From Eriocheir sinensis (lineage: Eukaryota > Arthropoda > Malacostraca > Decapoda > Varunidae): a stretch of DNA of 64,000 bases. The position numbers and the translations under genes were made by a program. Below, piece by piece: positions 31,178 to 41,586 of the stretch; position 1 is the first letter of the stretch, and each line of letters begins with the position of its first letter. Where the stretch lies: the NCBI RefSeq assembly GCF_024679095.1, contig NW_026112132.1:40001-104000 (forward strand), in the 5' to 3' direction. The notes under the pieces are model-generated. The model did no database searches. It was given only the letters and a program-made list of their open reading frames with translations, and had not been told where the DNA came from.

Positions 31178-34160
31178 GTTTGCTCAACAAAATTGTTGAG
31201 CTATTTTTTACTTACATAAAGTAAGTAATAAATGGTCCAAAACAAAAATATTTCTCATCAAGGCACGTCTACATTATTGTCGAACAGAAATAGTTCAATC
31301 TTGACTCAATAGATGGCAGTGGTGTGGTAGTCAGCTGATAGGACATCAACACCACCGGCAGCTAGCCGGCACGCTTCACCTGGCTCTACGTTTTTGCTTA
31401 TATTGGATGCTACGTAGAAAGGTATGATGCATTTGTGTGACATTATTGCAAAGTCTAAACAATAGTGATCATGTTGATATGATGATAAGTCCCGAAGAAT
31501 ATGATAATGATGAAGTACTGGATCTATGAAATGTTGTCTACAATTTTGTTGAGGAGCCTGTTTATGGTAAAAATATGCCATTAGCTGGCTCATCGACAAA
31601 ATTGTTGAGTTGCCCATAAAATCCAGATTTTTTTACACATTTTCTTCTCATTTTAGGAAAATGGATGCGCGGAGCTTTTACGGGAAACGACGGGATTTAG
31701 TAGCTGTCATCCCTGAGGATGGAGATGATTCAGACGACGGGCTTGCTGATGATGGCGATGATGATGTCAATGACCCAGATTTCACTGCTAACATAAATGA
31801 GGATGATTCAGATGATGCAGTCAGTGATCTTTCAAATGATGATGAGCAAATGCCCAGTGGTTCAACAGTGCAACCCTGCTTCAAAAAACGCAAAGTGAAC
31901 ACACCTCAACCTAAACTGGTTCCTATTGAGAAAAATGGAGCACCAACTTCTCATGTCAGTGATCCCATAAGAGGAAGGCTTTGGAGAAAGAGATATTGAT
32001 AACTCTTACCCACTAGAGAAGAACTTTACAGCCCCAGACGAGTTATCAACACCATTTCAGTATTTTTCTAGATATTTTACTCCTGAACTGGTAGATCTTC
32101 TTGTACAAAAGACTAATTTGTATTCAGTTCAGGAAACAACAGGTAGTATATGTACAACTGTAGGAGAAATGCAAAAGTTTTTGGCTGTGTTACTCTACAT
32201 GGGGATATGCTCTTTGCCAGCAATGGATGATTACTGGAGTGTCCATTTTAGATATCCACTTGTGGCTGACATAATGAGTTCAAAAAGGTTCAAATGCCTG
32301 AAGAGGTATTTGCATTTTGTTGACAACCATAAGAAAAAGGACACCCAAGATGGTAAGTTTCACAAAGTAAGACCTGTGTTTGAAATGGTTCGCAGACAGT
32401 GTAAGAAGATAGAGGGAAGTAATCACCAGAGTGTAGATGAGGTGATGGTGCCTTACAAGGGTACAAGGGCTGGGACACTAAGACAGTATGTGAAGAATAA
32501 ACCTCATAAATGGGGTTTCAAAATTTACTGTAGATCTAGTTCATCTGGAATTGTACATGATCTACTTTTGTATCAAGGTACAACAACCTTTAATGATGAA
32601 GATCTACCTGAGAATGAGAAAGATTTCCTGCTTGGTGAAAAGGTCATGTTGGTATTGTGTAGGTCCATCCCTGATCCTTCCTCTTGTGTGGTTTTTTGTG
32701 ATAACTTTTTTACCAGTTACAAACTGGTAAAGAAATTGGAGTCTTTGATTAGTATAAAATGTCTTGGCACAGTAAGAGAATCCAGATGCGGTGGAGTTGA
32801 GCTGCTATCAGACAAAGACATGAAGAAGCAAGAACGGGGTTACTATGATTATAAATCATCTGAAGATGTCATCGCTATCAAATGGCATGACAATAAATGT
32901 GTAACACTCCTTAGTAATGCAGTGGGAGTTGAACCTGAAGGAGCTGTGAAAAGATATGATAAACATCAAAAACGCAAGATTGACATTCCTTGCCCTTCTA
33001 TTGTACTAGCTTACAATAAGCACATGGGAGGCATTGACCTTTCTGACATGTTGGTATCTTTGTACAAAACACCTATGAAATCCCACAGGTGGTACCTTCC
33101 CCTTTTTGGCTATTTGCTAGATCTATCAGTGGCCAATAGCTGGCTTCACGCTTATATTATAAGCGTGAAGCCACATTGCTGAAGGAATCCCCAATGACAC
33201 TGAAATGCTTTCGTGCTGAAATAGCTGGCACTTTAGTAAAGATAAACCAGAAGGTCAGTGTAGGTAGGCCAATATCCAGAGGAATAACACCCAAGAAGGG
33301 CAATGTAAAGAAAGCCAAGCCATCAAAGGATGTCCGATATGATGGAATTGACCATTGGCCTATGCCAACAAGCTCAGAAAAGCAAGCAAGGGGGCGCTGC
33401 TCTCTGTGCCCAAAAGGGGTTTCAGGTTTCAGATGCACTAAATGCAATGTATTTCTATGCCTGAAGAACAAACAAATGTGTTTTGTACAATATCACACAA
33501 AGACCTAGATGAATAACAAAGGATATGAAGCCAAATAATGCATACTCAACATTTCTTTCTGGATACTGTATCAATTGTTATTATTTTCTTGCATATAATG
33601 TGGAACAACTGTGATATACTTATAATTTCTTTTGCATATGGCTGTGAGGATATGAGGCTGTGATACATCTATTTATTTTCATTTCTTGCATATAATGTGA
33701 TGATATATGTATATGTATTTATTTTTCTAGTATATAATCTGCAGTGGCAGTGAGAATATTTTCATTACTATCAAATTCCTTGATATTTTCGGAAGTGAAC
33801 TATTTTTAGTTATAAAAGGAATTCAATACTACATATATATTCCTAGAAAAATAAAAGAAATAGTACAATTATATTGTAAAACATGATTATAACTATAAAT
33901 GATTATTTTATGGAAGTTATACTAAAAAAAAGGTATGTTATTCTTGAGAATCTACATATTTTTGTCACTACATAGGAGGAAATAATTCAGAAGATATTAT
34001 TACCATGTCCTGGTATATCAACAAAATTGTTGAGGATCATAACAAGAAACCTATGAACAATATGAAAAAAGTTCCGAAATGAAAGTTGTTCCTTATTATC
34101 CAAAAGTTAAGGTAAAAAAAAAAAAATAATTTTCAGTTATGAAAATTCCCAAGTGACCAT
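31178..34160 (+). mobile_element. piggyBac-type DNA transposon nested in LINE A
   Basis: A 3-kb insertion within the LINE endonuclease; copy 1 is uninterrupted at this point (about 19800). It holds one transposase pseudogene with about 470 bases of 5' and 650 bases of 3' non-coding sequence. The 16-base inverted repeat TCAACAAAATTGTTGA lies near the left end (about 31184) and right end (about 34018), with a variant at about 31595 just before the gene. Typical TTAA flanks are not visible; a small deletion has removed them. Confidence 0.8.
31652..33508 (+). pseudogene. piggyBac transposase (PGBD-like)
   Basis: The ATG at 31661 starts a highly acidic Asp-rich N-terminal region and a basic KKRK patch. 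After a frameshift near 31975 the DDD transposase domain follows. It contains FSRYFTPELVDLL, the first catalytic Asp in SVDEVMVPYKG, the second in VVFCDNFFTS, and the third region in GGIDLSDML. A second frame break at about 33150-33182 sits in a hairpin. The last part (33176-33508) has the expected Cys-rich finger (CSLCPKG...CTKCNVFLCL). The enzyme would cut and paste at TTAA. Catalytic residues survive, so the copy is not very old. Confidence 0.9.
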
Positions 34161-34162
34161 TC

Positions 34163-34860
34163 CTTGTGATCACTGCCACCTAATTCTCCCCCAACATCTA
34201 GCTCGCTGATCATATACTCGGTGTTAGTTCAGACCAAGTCCAGAATGTTGTTACCCCTGGTGGGCTCAGTTACTGTCTGCTTGAGAAAATTATCTTGTAT
34301 TACTTTCAGAAAATCCTCAGACTCTAGATCACCCACCACGCCTTCCCAATCTATATTCCTATAGTTAAAATCCACCATTATGCAGACATTTTTCTCCTGC
34401 TCGCCCTGCCTACCTCTTGTAGTAATATATCAGTGTCCTGCCTGCTGAGGTTGGGTGGCCTGTAAAGAACCCCTAGAATTAGTTTGTCTTTCCCATTGTG
34501 GACGTCCACCCAAACTGATTCTGAGTCGCCATTTGTCTGAATAGAGTTATTAGCGGAACAGTTAAGTGTGTTTTTAACATAAAGTGCCACCCCCCCTCCC
34601 CTTCTTCCCTTTCTATCTTTGTGAAACATCTGATAACCACCTATTTCATACTCAGACATGAAGTTTTTGTTGGCAGTATCCACCCATGTTTCCGTGATAG
34701 CTATAATGTCGAATTTCTTGACACATGCTTTCCCCCTCAGTAGATCTGTCTTGTTCCTGAGACTCCTACTGTTGGTGTAATAAGCCGTTAGGCCATCATT
34801 TCTTATATCCTTTCGATTTCTCCTGCGCCCCCTAGTCCCAGTCTACGATGCATTGACAGG
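34163..34860 (-). pseudogene. LINE A endonuclease N-terminal part, copy 2
   Basis: Continues the endonuclease interrupted by the piggyBac element. Frame 34378-34683 reads MSEYEIGGYQMFHKDRKG and GGGVALYVKNT through LILGVLYRPPNLSRQD without the frameshift seen in copy 1. The catalytic ITETW lies just upstream at about 34690. Confidence 0.85.
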
Positions 34861-34902
34861 CCCTCCCCCATCGCCTACTCTAAAAAATCTGTAGGGTGCT
34901 AA

Positions 34903-36170
34903 GTGATCGCTCGAGGGAGTCTGCGAGAACCTCCACCCCCTGGAGTGACAGGTGCCAATTATCAAGGAAAAGCCAACCATTTCTCTTACAGTGGGGCGCC
35001 AGCCTGCTGTTTACTGCTAAGGCTCTGGAAAGCCATCTCTCTCCCACCCCCCTCCTCGGCTAAACCCCACAAACAGCCGGCACCCCCCGAAGTCCCTCAC
35101 TTTAGCTAACGATTCCCTGAAGCGCAAAAATATCTCTTCGCTACCCACCTTACTGATGTCATTACCACCGAAACTGCAGAAGACGATTGGCGGTGTCCTG
35201 CCAAAATTTCCTCCATTCTGTCAGATACGTGCTGGATGCCTGCCCCGGGAAAGCACACTTGAAGCCTATTTTCCTTATCCCTTGAAGAAAAGTACCTGTC
35301 AATGAACCTGACTTGAGTCCCCAACCACCAGTACTTTCCTATTATTAACTTTGTCAGTAGACGGAAGGGAAACCGCTACAGGAGGAGAGGAAGGGGCGGC
35401 AACAGGGGAGGAGGAGGAGGAGGAGGACGATGAGTGGGAGAAGGAGAGAGAGGAAGGGGATGACGTCGAAAGGGGAGGGGGGAGGAGGAGGTGGCTGAGG
35501 TGGTGGCGGAGGTGGTGGGGGAGGAGGGGGAAGAGGGGAGGTAGGAGGAGGGGAGAGGGAGGGAGGCGGGGGAGGAGGAGGAGGCGGGGGAGGTCGCGGT
35601 AGCAGAGGAGGGGGGAGATGAGGTGGTGGAGGACAAGGAGAGAGAATGCGAGGAAGAGCAGGAAGAGACGGAAGGGAGGAAAGAGGTGGAGGAAAGGGGA
35701 GAGGGGGGTGATGAATGAGAGTCAGCGGCGGCAGAAGGGAAGGGAAGTATGGCGGGTGTGGAGAGGGCAGATGGCGGGTGAGGAGAGGGGAGAGGGGAGG
35801 AGAGGAGAGAAGCGGCTGGAAGAGTGGAGGGGAAGAGGGAGATGCAGGAGGAGGGGGAAGTGAAGGGAGAAGGCACTAGCGAGGAGGGGTAGGCAGGCGG
35901 GAGAAGGGAGGCTGCTGTATGGGGAGAAGCAGGGGTGAAAGGAAGGAGGGGTGAGGTACCCCCGCGAGTAGAACACCTTCGACACGCTGTGACTCGCTCC
36001 GCCAAATATTTCATGTCCCGTGTTAACGAGTGGATCGTGGATTCCAGGTGCTTGATTTTTCTTTCATCTTGCTCTGCCTTGACGCAAAAACGGCAAGTCT
36101 TACTTGTCCTAAAATACTGCGGAGCTTGGCTAAGGCTACGGTTAGAACAACGTTTCAAATTTGAGGGCAT
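34903..36170 (-). pseudogene. LINE A ORF1 with zinc/coiled-coil, Ser/Pro linker and SGNH esterase, copy 2
   Basis: The fullest ORF1 in the window. The N-terminus (36170 leftward) has a Cys pair CRFC, a short coiled coil (KIKHLESTIHSLTRDMKYL) and a second Cys pair CRRC. About 190 residues of Ser/Pro/Thr-rich linker follow, encoded by an almost pure purine strand (35401-35935). Then the esterase (35324-35106, block I partly changed: a 2-base loss before GTQVRF; CFPGAG kept). Small deletions near 35200 and 34955 damage blocks III and V. The role is that of CR1 ORF1: RNA or protein binding plus esterase. Confidence 0.75.
35401..35935 (+). repeat. Polypurine tract of about 530 bases
   Basis: Plus strand is nearly all G and A with GGAGGAGG words. 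It encodes, on the minus strand, the Ser/Pro linker of LINE A ORF1; plus-strand frames here are shadows. Copy 1 of the duplication breaks off inside the start of this tract. Confidence 0.95.
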
Positions 36171-36600
36171 ATTGGCTGCACTTCCGCGGAGCGTAGTGAA
36201 ACAGAGGGTCCCGGGTGAAACAATGGGTCCCTAGGGAATAAGGCCGGCGAGCGGGTTGTCGGCTGGTGGCCTGGAAATTTCCGTTTAACGAGGAAAATTA
36301 CAGCCTTAAAAACAGGACCTAATATAAACACTTCCTGGAAAATGAATAGGAAAAAAAATACGTGTAGAACGTTTAGAAGGAGCTTGCTTGCACCATTCTG
36401 AAGTTGTGAGATGTATGGGGTTAGTACAGCGAGGGAAAGCAGGCGTGTTAGGGTGAGAGTGATGAGATGTAATGAATCAGAAATAACACTTAGCAGAGCA
36501 GAGTGTTGGGTAGTAGTGGTTGTTGTTCAGTCATTGCAGCACACTATAGCAACAGAACAGCCTCAATAACCGCTGGGTAGCAGATAAGGAGCCAAAGCGT
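36171..36600. other. Non-coding, likely LINE A 5' UTR and junction
   Basis: No gene. It lies between LINE A ORF1 and the resumed LINE B sequence, so at least part is the LINE A 5' UTR. Confidence 0.5.
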
Positions 36601-37190
36601 GTGCAGCGGGGCCGCGGGACGGGGGGAGGCATGCAGTTAGCAAGTTCAGAAGAGCACTCAGCGTGGAAATATCGATAGAAGATAGAAAGAGAGGCAACAT
36701 CGCGGCGGAATTTAAGAGGTAGAAGACTATCAATAGGAGGAGGAGAGCTGATGAGACGAAGAGCCTTAGACTCCACTCTGTCCAGAAGAGCTGTGTGAGT
36801 GGAGCACCCCCACATGTGAGATGCATACTCCATACGAGGGCGGACAAGGCCCCTGTATATGGATAGCAACTGCGCGGGGGAGAAGAACTGGCGGAGACGA
36901 TACAGAACGCCCAACCTCGAGGAAGCTGATTTAGCAAGAAAGGAGATATGAAGTTTCCAGTTGAGATTTTGAGTTAAGGATAGACCGAGGATGTATAGTG
37001 TTGAAGAAGCTGACAGCTGAGTGTTGCCGAAGAATAGGGGATAGGTGTTTGGAAGATTGTGTCGAGTTGATAGGTGGAGAAATTGAGTTTTTGAGGCATT
37101 GAAGGACAGAAGGTTCCTTCTACCCCAATCGGAAATGATAGCAAGGTCGGAGGTGATGCGTTCTGCAGCCTCCAGTCTGGAGTCGTGTAC
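36601..37190 (-). pseudogene. LINE family B RT C-terminal part, resumed
   Basis: Minus strand matches 55890-56460 of the LINE B copy at 53.7 kb: thumb region, RYRLRQFFSPAQLLS-type segment, and SSELANCMPPP. It starts at GTGCAGCGGGGCC, the sequence that directly precedes the LINE A insertion site in intact LINE B, so it is the other half of the LINE B at 28692-28979. Confidence 0.85.
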
Positions 37191-37472
37191 TTTACATTAA
37201 AATATCAATATTGCTTGCAGCTGTGGTCCCTTTACAGCCAAAACCATACACCACAATATGCATGCAAAAGCCAATCACCTCATGCATGAAAAGAAACTCT
37301 GCCCAATATATTGAAAAAAAAAGAAAGATTACTGGCAGTTGTTAGCAACATACAAATTATAGAGATGCAAAGTAATATATATATACATGGTAAGTCTTTG
37401 TACTAATTACTCCGTCAAAGACAGAGGCCATCAGCTACCTACACACTGAAGTGTGCACTATTTCACTAGCCA

Positions 37473-37474
<2 letters not shown>

Positions 37475-37516
<42 letters not shown>
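37475..37516. repeat. (CA)n microsatellite
   Basis: About 20 CA units. The surrounding stretch 37191-37849 shows nothing else that I can name. Confidence 0.95.
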
Positions 37517-37519
<3 letters not shown>

Positions 37520-37849
37520 CCTAGGTGCAAAACTAAAAACATTCAAAGTTCGAACACATTAGATTATCAAGACAATAGTTTAGCATAACCACCATCCCAC
37601 ATCATCATCATGGACCCACTACAATACCTCATATGCAGTGGAAGGTGACACCGACGTTGTGGCCTTGTCTCAGAGGGAAACGAACACCGCCGCGGCCGCC
37701 ACGTATATCAGCCGGAGCCTCAAATCATGTCCCTTTGTGGTGATAAAGATGACACAGCCTGGTGTGAAGCTACATTTATTCCGGGAAGATGGCAGTGATA
37801 TATATATAAATAATGATAATGTGGAAATTCTAATCATTTTCACTGGCTG

Positions 37850-38430
37850 CTGTTCTGAACTTGCTAACTACATGCCTCCCCTCCTCCCGCGGCCTCGCTG
37901 CCCGCTGCACTTGATTTAAACACATGAACATGGGGAGACTGCAAGAGGCCGAATGGCCTACACACGGCAGCTCCAGATTCCCCCCCCCCCACTACCACCT
38001 GTCATCCTCGTCCACGTAGCTATCCAGTCTTCTCTTAAAACAAGCTATCGTCCCTGCACTCACTATGTGATTGTTGAGTCTATTTCATTCCCCACCACCC
38101 TATTACTAAACCAATGCCTGCCCATTTCCCTCCTAAATCTATACTTTTCTAATTTAAGTCAATTACTGCATGTTCTATCCTGCTCTAGCTCATCCCTGTA
38201 CTGTCCAAACATCTTGTGCAAAAGTTAACCAGCATCTTCACTCTTTCATCCCTTACACTGATAAACTCTGGAACAGCATTCCTTCGTCTGCATTTCCTCC
38301 TGCCTATAACTTGACCTTCAAGAAGAGTGTATCAAGACTCTACTTTTGTCTGTTTGGGAGCAGTGATTAGCGGGGCTTTTTTTTCTAGTACGCTTTGTTG
38401 CCCTTGAGCTGTCTCCTATGTTTAAAGAAA
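37850..38430 (+). mobile_element. LINE family B 3' end with a nested CR1 fragment
   Basis: Plus strand: CTGAACTTGCTAACTACATG to about 37915, then a foreign insert to about 38192. LINE B then resumes (ATCCCTGTACTGTCC) through its 3' UTR (GAGCTGTCTCCTATG) to about 38430. It is more diverged than the other LINE B copies, so older. Confidence 0.8.
37920..38192 (-). mobile_element. CR1-type LINE 3' fragment nested in LINE B
   Basis: Minus-strand CR1 3' end (GCAAGAGGCCGAATGGCC motif, then RT C-terminal sequence) in opposite orientation to its LINE B host. The break point in LINE B is the same 25-base interval used by LINE A at 17606/28979. Confidence 0.7.
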
Positions 38431-40017
38431 ATAATAATCAAATAAATAGAAGTTGGCCGCCAATGCTTCCAACACATTTTGGTGCCATATCTATAAATGG
38501 CTGTTGACTGTAAGTATATCAGCAGCCTGCATGCATCTATGCCATTTATATCACGGTGCATGGAGCAAGCTTCACATAACACTCAGACAGAGACAGTTCA
38601 ATTATGGTTATATTTCAGACTCAAGTTTATTGCTCAATCTATTAGGTGCAGTGCTGTTAATATTGTTAGTGGTAGTATTAGTACAGTTAATGTATTTATT
38701 TACATTAATTTATCAATATTTATTTATTATATTATTAGTGTTTGAAAATTTTAATACTAGTATTAAGATAAACAAAAATATCAGATATATATGTATACTC
38801 ATTAATTATTATTGCTTTTCTTAATATTAATTCTTTCAATGTCCTGGCACTTTGACATCTAGTGTTTTTCCGTCTAGCAGGCAAAATTGTGGTCTTTCTG
38901 AATGTGTATGTCCTAAGTCTTCATTGGTGTAACTAGCTATATAACATCAAAATCTGCATCTCTGTCCCTTCTCACCCAGTTGTCCCCGTACATCCTTTCA
39001 GTATCCAAAGAATATCAATTTACCTCTTGTAATCACTTAACTAATGCAGACAGCGAGTTTACAACTTCACATCATACCTCGTAACTCTTCCTTCAAGATC
39101 ATAACATCACCTGGCCTCTTAATTCCCTGGTGCACCAACAAACCCACTTGGCAATCCTCATCTCTATATTTCACCGTGTGGACATACTCTTTCCTTCCAT
39201 GTTCCACTGTCGTATGTTATTCCACATCTAACACAACCACATCCCAACAGATCCGAACACGTTCGGTATCAACCAAGAGAATGTGGCAACTGAAGAGGAG
39301 AGTCCAAGAAAGAAGCCAGGGGTGAAGCTGAATGAAGACATTTAGCCACCCCCTGAGGTACGTGGCAGCATCCAGCCCTCTTGCTGAGCTGTAGGAGTGT
39401 GCTCCCCATTGCACAGCACCAGCTCCATGTACTGATTTCGGTTTGAATACTTCATCTAGTGTTTATTGATTATTGTGTTATTAATCTAATTATGACTTCA
39501 CAAAATAGATTGAGCAAGTCACTTAACACATGCCCTGCACAACATCACTTTTAAGTTGTATAATTCCTTCATATGGTTGCTGATTTGTGTATTCTGAAAT
39601 GATTGGATATTAATTGTCTTAACATTTTTTTTGTCCATGATCACTGAACCATGTTACGGTATGTCTTTGGGTGCAGATCCAGGAAATAAGTTTGGGGGGG
39701 GACATCAGACATTTTGCGGGTGGAAGGAGCATTAGCATTACCGATTAGCCATTCTCGGCAGTCCTGGTCTTGAAAAAACTGGTGGACTGACCTAAATCAA
39801 TGGGTATAACGGCCTGGACTTTGTGCCAAAGCATTCCTGGGCGGCCAGTGTTCCTCTTCGGATCCGAATGAGACGCCTGATCCCTGTGAGAAAAAGCACT
39901 ATTATAGCCGCAGCGTGCTTTTGAGCTAGTTTTGTGGTATCCCTCAGGACCATGGGCTGGACCCGGGCCCCTTGGATCTGCCAATGTAGCTATGTCTTAT
40001 AATATATCTATTCTTTA
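38431..40017. other. Unassigned AT-rich sequence
   Basis: No supportable gene. 38580-38850 is very AT-rich. Short frames at 38453-38824 and 39044-39325 have no recognisable domain or coding signature. 39660-40000 is less AT-rich and may be an old repeat. Confidence 0.5.
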
Positions 40018-40366
40018 CAGTACTGGACCCACATTCGCCGCGTGATGGACGACGCGGGTTCCAATCCTCACGCTACCACTCGGATTTTTCAGTCACCGCC
40101 GAGTGGCTTAAAACTACCCACATGCTGTCCTGAAGACCACCCATCAACCCGGACTCTAGAGGAAGCCGTCCAAGCGAATCAAGAACGAGTTCCGGGGGGC
40201 AGCATGAGCCAATGCAAGATGGCGCCACTATAAACACTCGCCTGCGCCAGAACGGGCTGGGCCGACCATCAGGCCCCACCTGGAAGAAGCCTTGCGCCGA
40301 CCATCAGGCCCTACCGGGAAGATGCCTACCGGCGCAATAGGCAACAAACGTAAAAAAAAAATAAAA
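40018..40366 (+). mobile_element. tRNA-derived SINE, 5'-truncated
   Basis: Matches 15507-15868: starts within the tRNA-like head at TACTGGACCCACATTCG (A box lost), B box reads GGTTCCAATCC, same body, and a longer A-rich tail ending near 40366. Confidence 0.85.
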
Positions 40367-40829
40367 TAAAAAAATAAAAAATCCTTTTAGGTTGTCAAGT
40401 TTTAGTAGCTACTCATGAGAAGTATTCCTTAATGATCATTGATTTCCAGATGCTTTGCACTAAAAAAAAGTGTCATTAAACCTGCCGCAAATAATAATCA
40501 GCTATAGTCAACCCTTGCTTTAAAGAACCAATATGGAGGAAGGGGGTGATGTTATATCCAAAAATCTTTTACATCTGAAGTATCCAACCTTTTTGAGTAT
40601 AACAAACCTTGTTTGTTACATGAACTTAAAAGTTCTCAATTTCCATACATGATTCTTTTTTTCCATGTCTTTGATTGGGAGAAAGTAACTTATTAGAAAC
40701 TCATTTTCAGTAAACTTTACAGAGTGAGTTCATGGTGGCTAGGTGTTAGACTGCACCTGAGAGGAAGGTTAGGATAGTTTTTTTTTTTTTTTTTTGTGTG
40801 CATTTAACCTTATATTATTTGTCTGAATT
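40367..40829. other. 5' flank of the SGNH-Gypsy element
   Basis: No gene. A T-run at about 40778-40795 precedes the first ORF. A 5' LTR is expected here or upstream but I could not find a match to the 3' side. Confidence 0.4.
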
Positions 40830-41371
40830 ATGCCAAGGGTCGCCTTAGCGGGCGATAGTCAATTACCGGTACACTGGGAAAACGTGTCATGGGAATTGGA
40901 TGTATTTAGGGCTCCAGGAGGACATGCGTATTCTTTCTTCGAAGACAGTCGGTTAAAGGATGTGTTAAATAACCAATATGATGTCGTGTTACTGTGGATA
41001 GGTAGCAATGACATTAAGGTTGATACAGTTGTCCAAGATTTGGCGGATGAAATAATTAATATAGTCTATACCCTGGAAGAAAAGTGTGAAGCTGAAACAA
41101 TACTAGTGCTTCTCGAGCCCAGGTTTTACCCATCTGAGTATCCGGTCGATAACAACCAGTATAGGCTCATTCAAAACGGGCTAAATAAGCGACTAAAAAC
41201 AGTCCTCTCCAACTATTCGTTTCTAAGGTTAATTCGACATTCAGGCTGTCTATTTTAGCAACAGATGGGGTACACTTTACTCAGGAAACCCAAGGTCTGA
41301 TTAAAGAGAGAATTATACAAATTGTCAATAGTAAACTAGGATGCGAAGAAAGTGAAGAAAGTAACGACTAA
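40830..41371 (+). pseudogene. SGNH (GDSL-like) hydrolase ORF at the head of a Gypsy element
   Basis: ATG at 40830 starts VALAGDSQL (block I, Ser10), APGGHAY (block II Gly), LLWIGSNDI (block III, Gly58-x-Asn60-Asp61). After a single-base frame change near 41240, TDGVHF (block V Asp/His) and a Glu-rich C-terminus follow to TAA at 41369-41371. All four conserved blocks of SGNH hydrolases are present at the usual spacing for a 180-residue domain. These enzymes cleave esters with a Ser-His-Asp set. It lies about 215 bases upstream of gag on the same strand. CR1 LINEs carry such a domain in ORF1; I know of no Ty3/Gypsy group defined by one. It could be a LINE scrap by chance, but no LINE motif flanks it and its sequence is unlike the LINE esterases here. 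Confidence 0.7.
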
Positions 41372-41586
41372 TGAAAGTAAAATCAGACCAAGGAGAACAC
41401 CCGTCTTCTGGCGAGGTCTGTGACCTAACCGAACGTCCCTGCGAACTAATGGTAGACGGGGATCGAGCTCTAATTCACAGGTCTCTCCAAAACTCGGCTG
41501 TCTCCCGAGAAAATTCTACCCTGTTGTAGTAATTATTATCATGTCAAACCCATTGTTAAACATGGAAGGAGCTGTCATTGTTAAAA

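Larger units (their letters stand above)
24154..35430 (+). repeat. Large direct duplication, copy 2
   Basis: Repeats 12963-21150 in the same orientation about 11.2 kb further on. Extra sequence here: an AT-rich repeat block (26409-27290), a stretch at 27363-27718, and a piggyBac transposon (31178-34160). It lacks the LINE B and SINE insertions of copy 1. Unlike copy 1 it continues through the whole LINE A ORF1 and into flanking LINE B sequence. Confidence 0.9.

Noticed and set aside
35351..35863. Glu/Arg/Gly-rich plus-strand proteins
   Set aside because: Shadows of the purine tract; the real frame is the LINE ORF1 on the other strand.
38453..38824. Hydrophobic 123-residue ORF
   Set aside because: AT-rich region; composition alone yields Leu/Ile/Phe-rich frames, and no start context or homology is recognisable.
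39044..39325. 93-residue ORF
   Set aside because: No domain, no repeat match and no flanking structure; likely chance.
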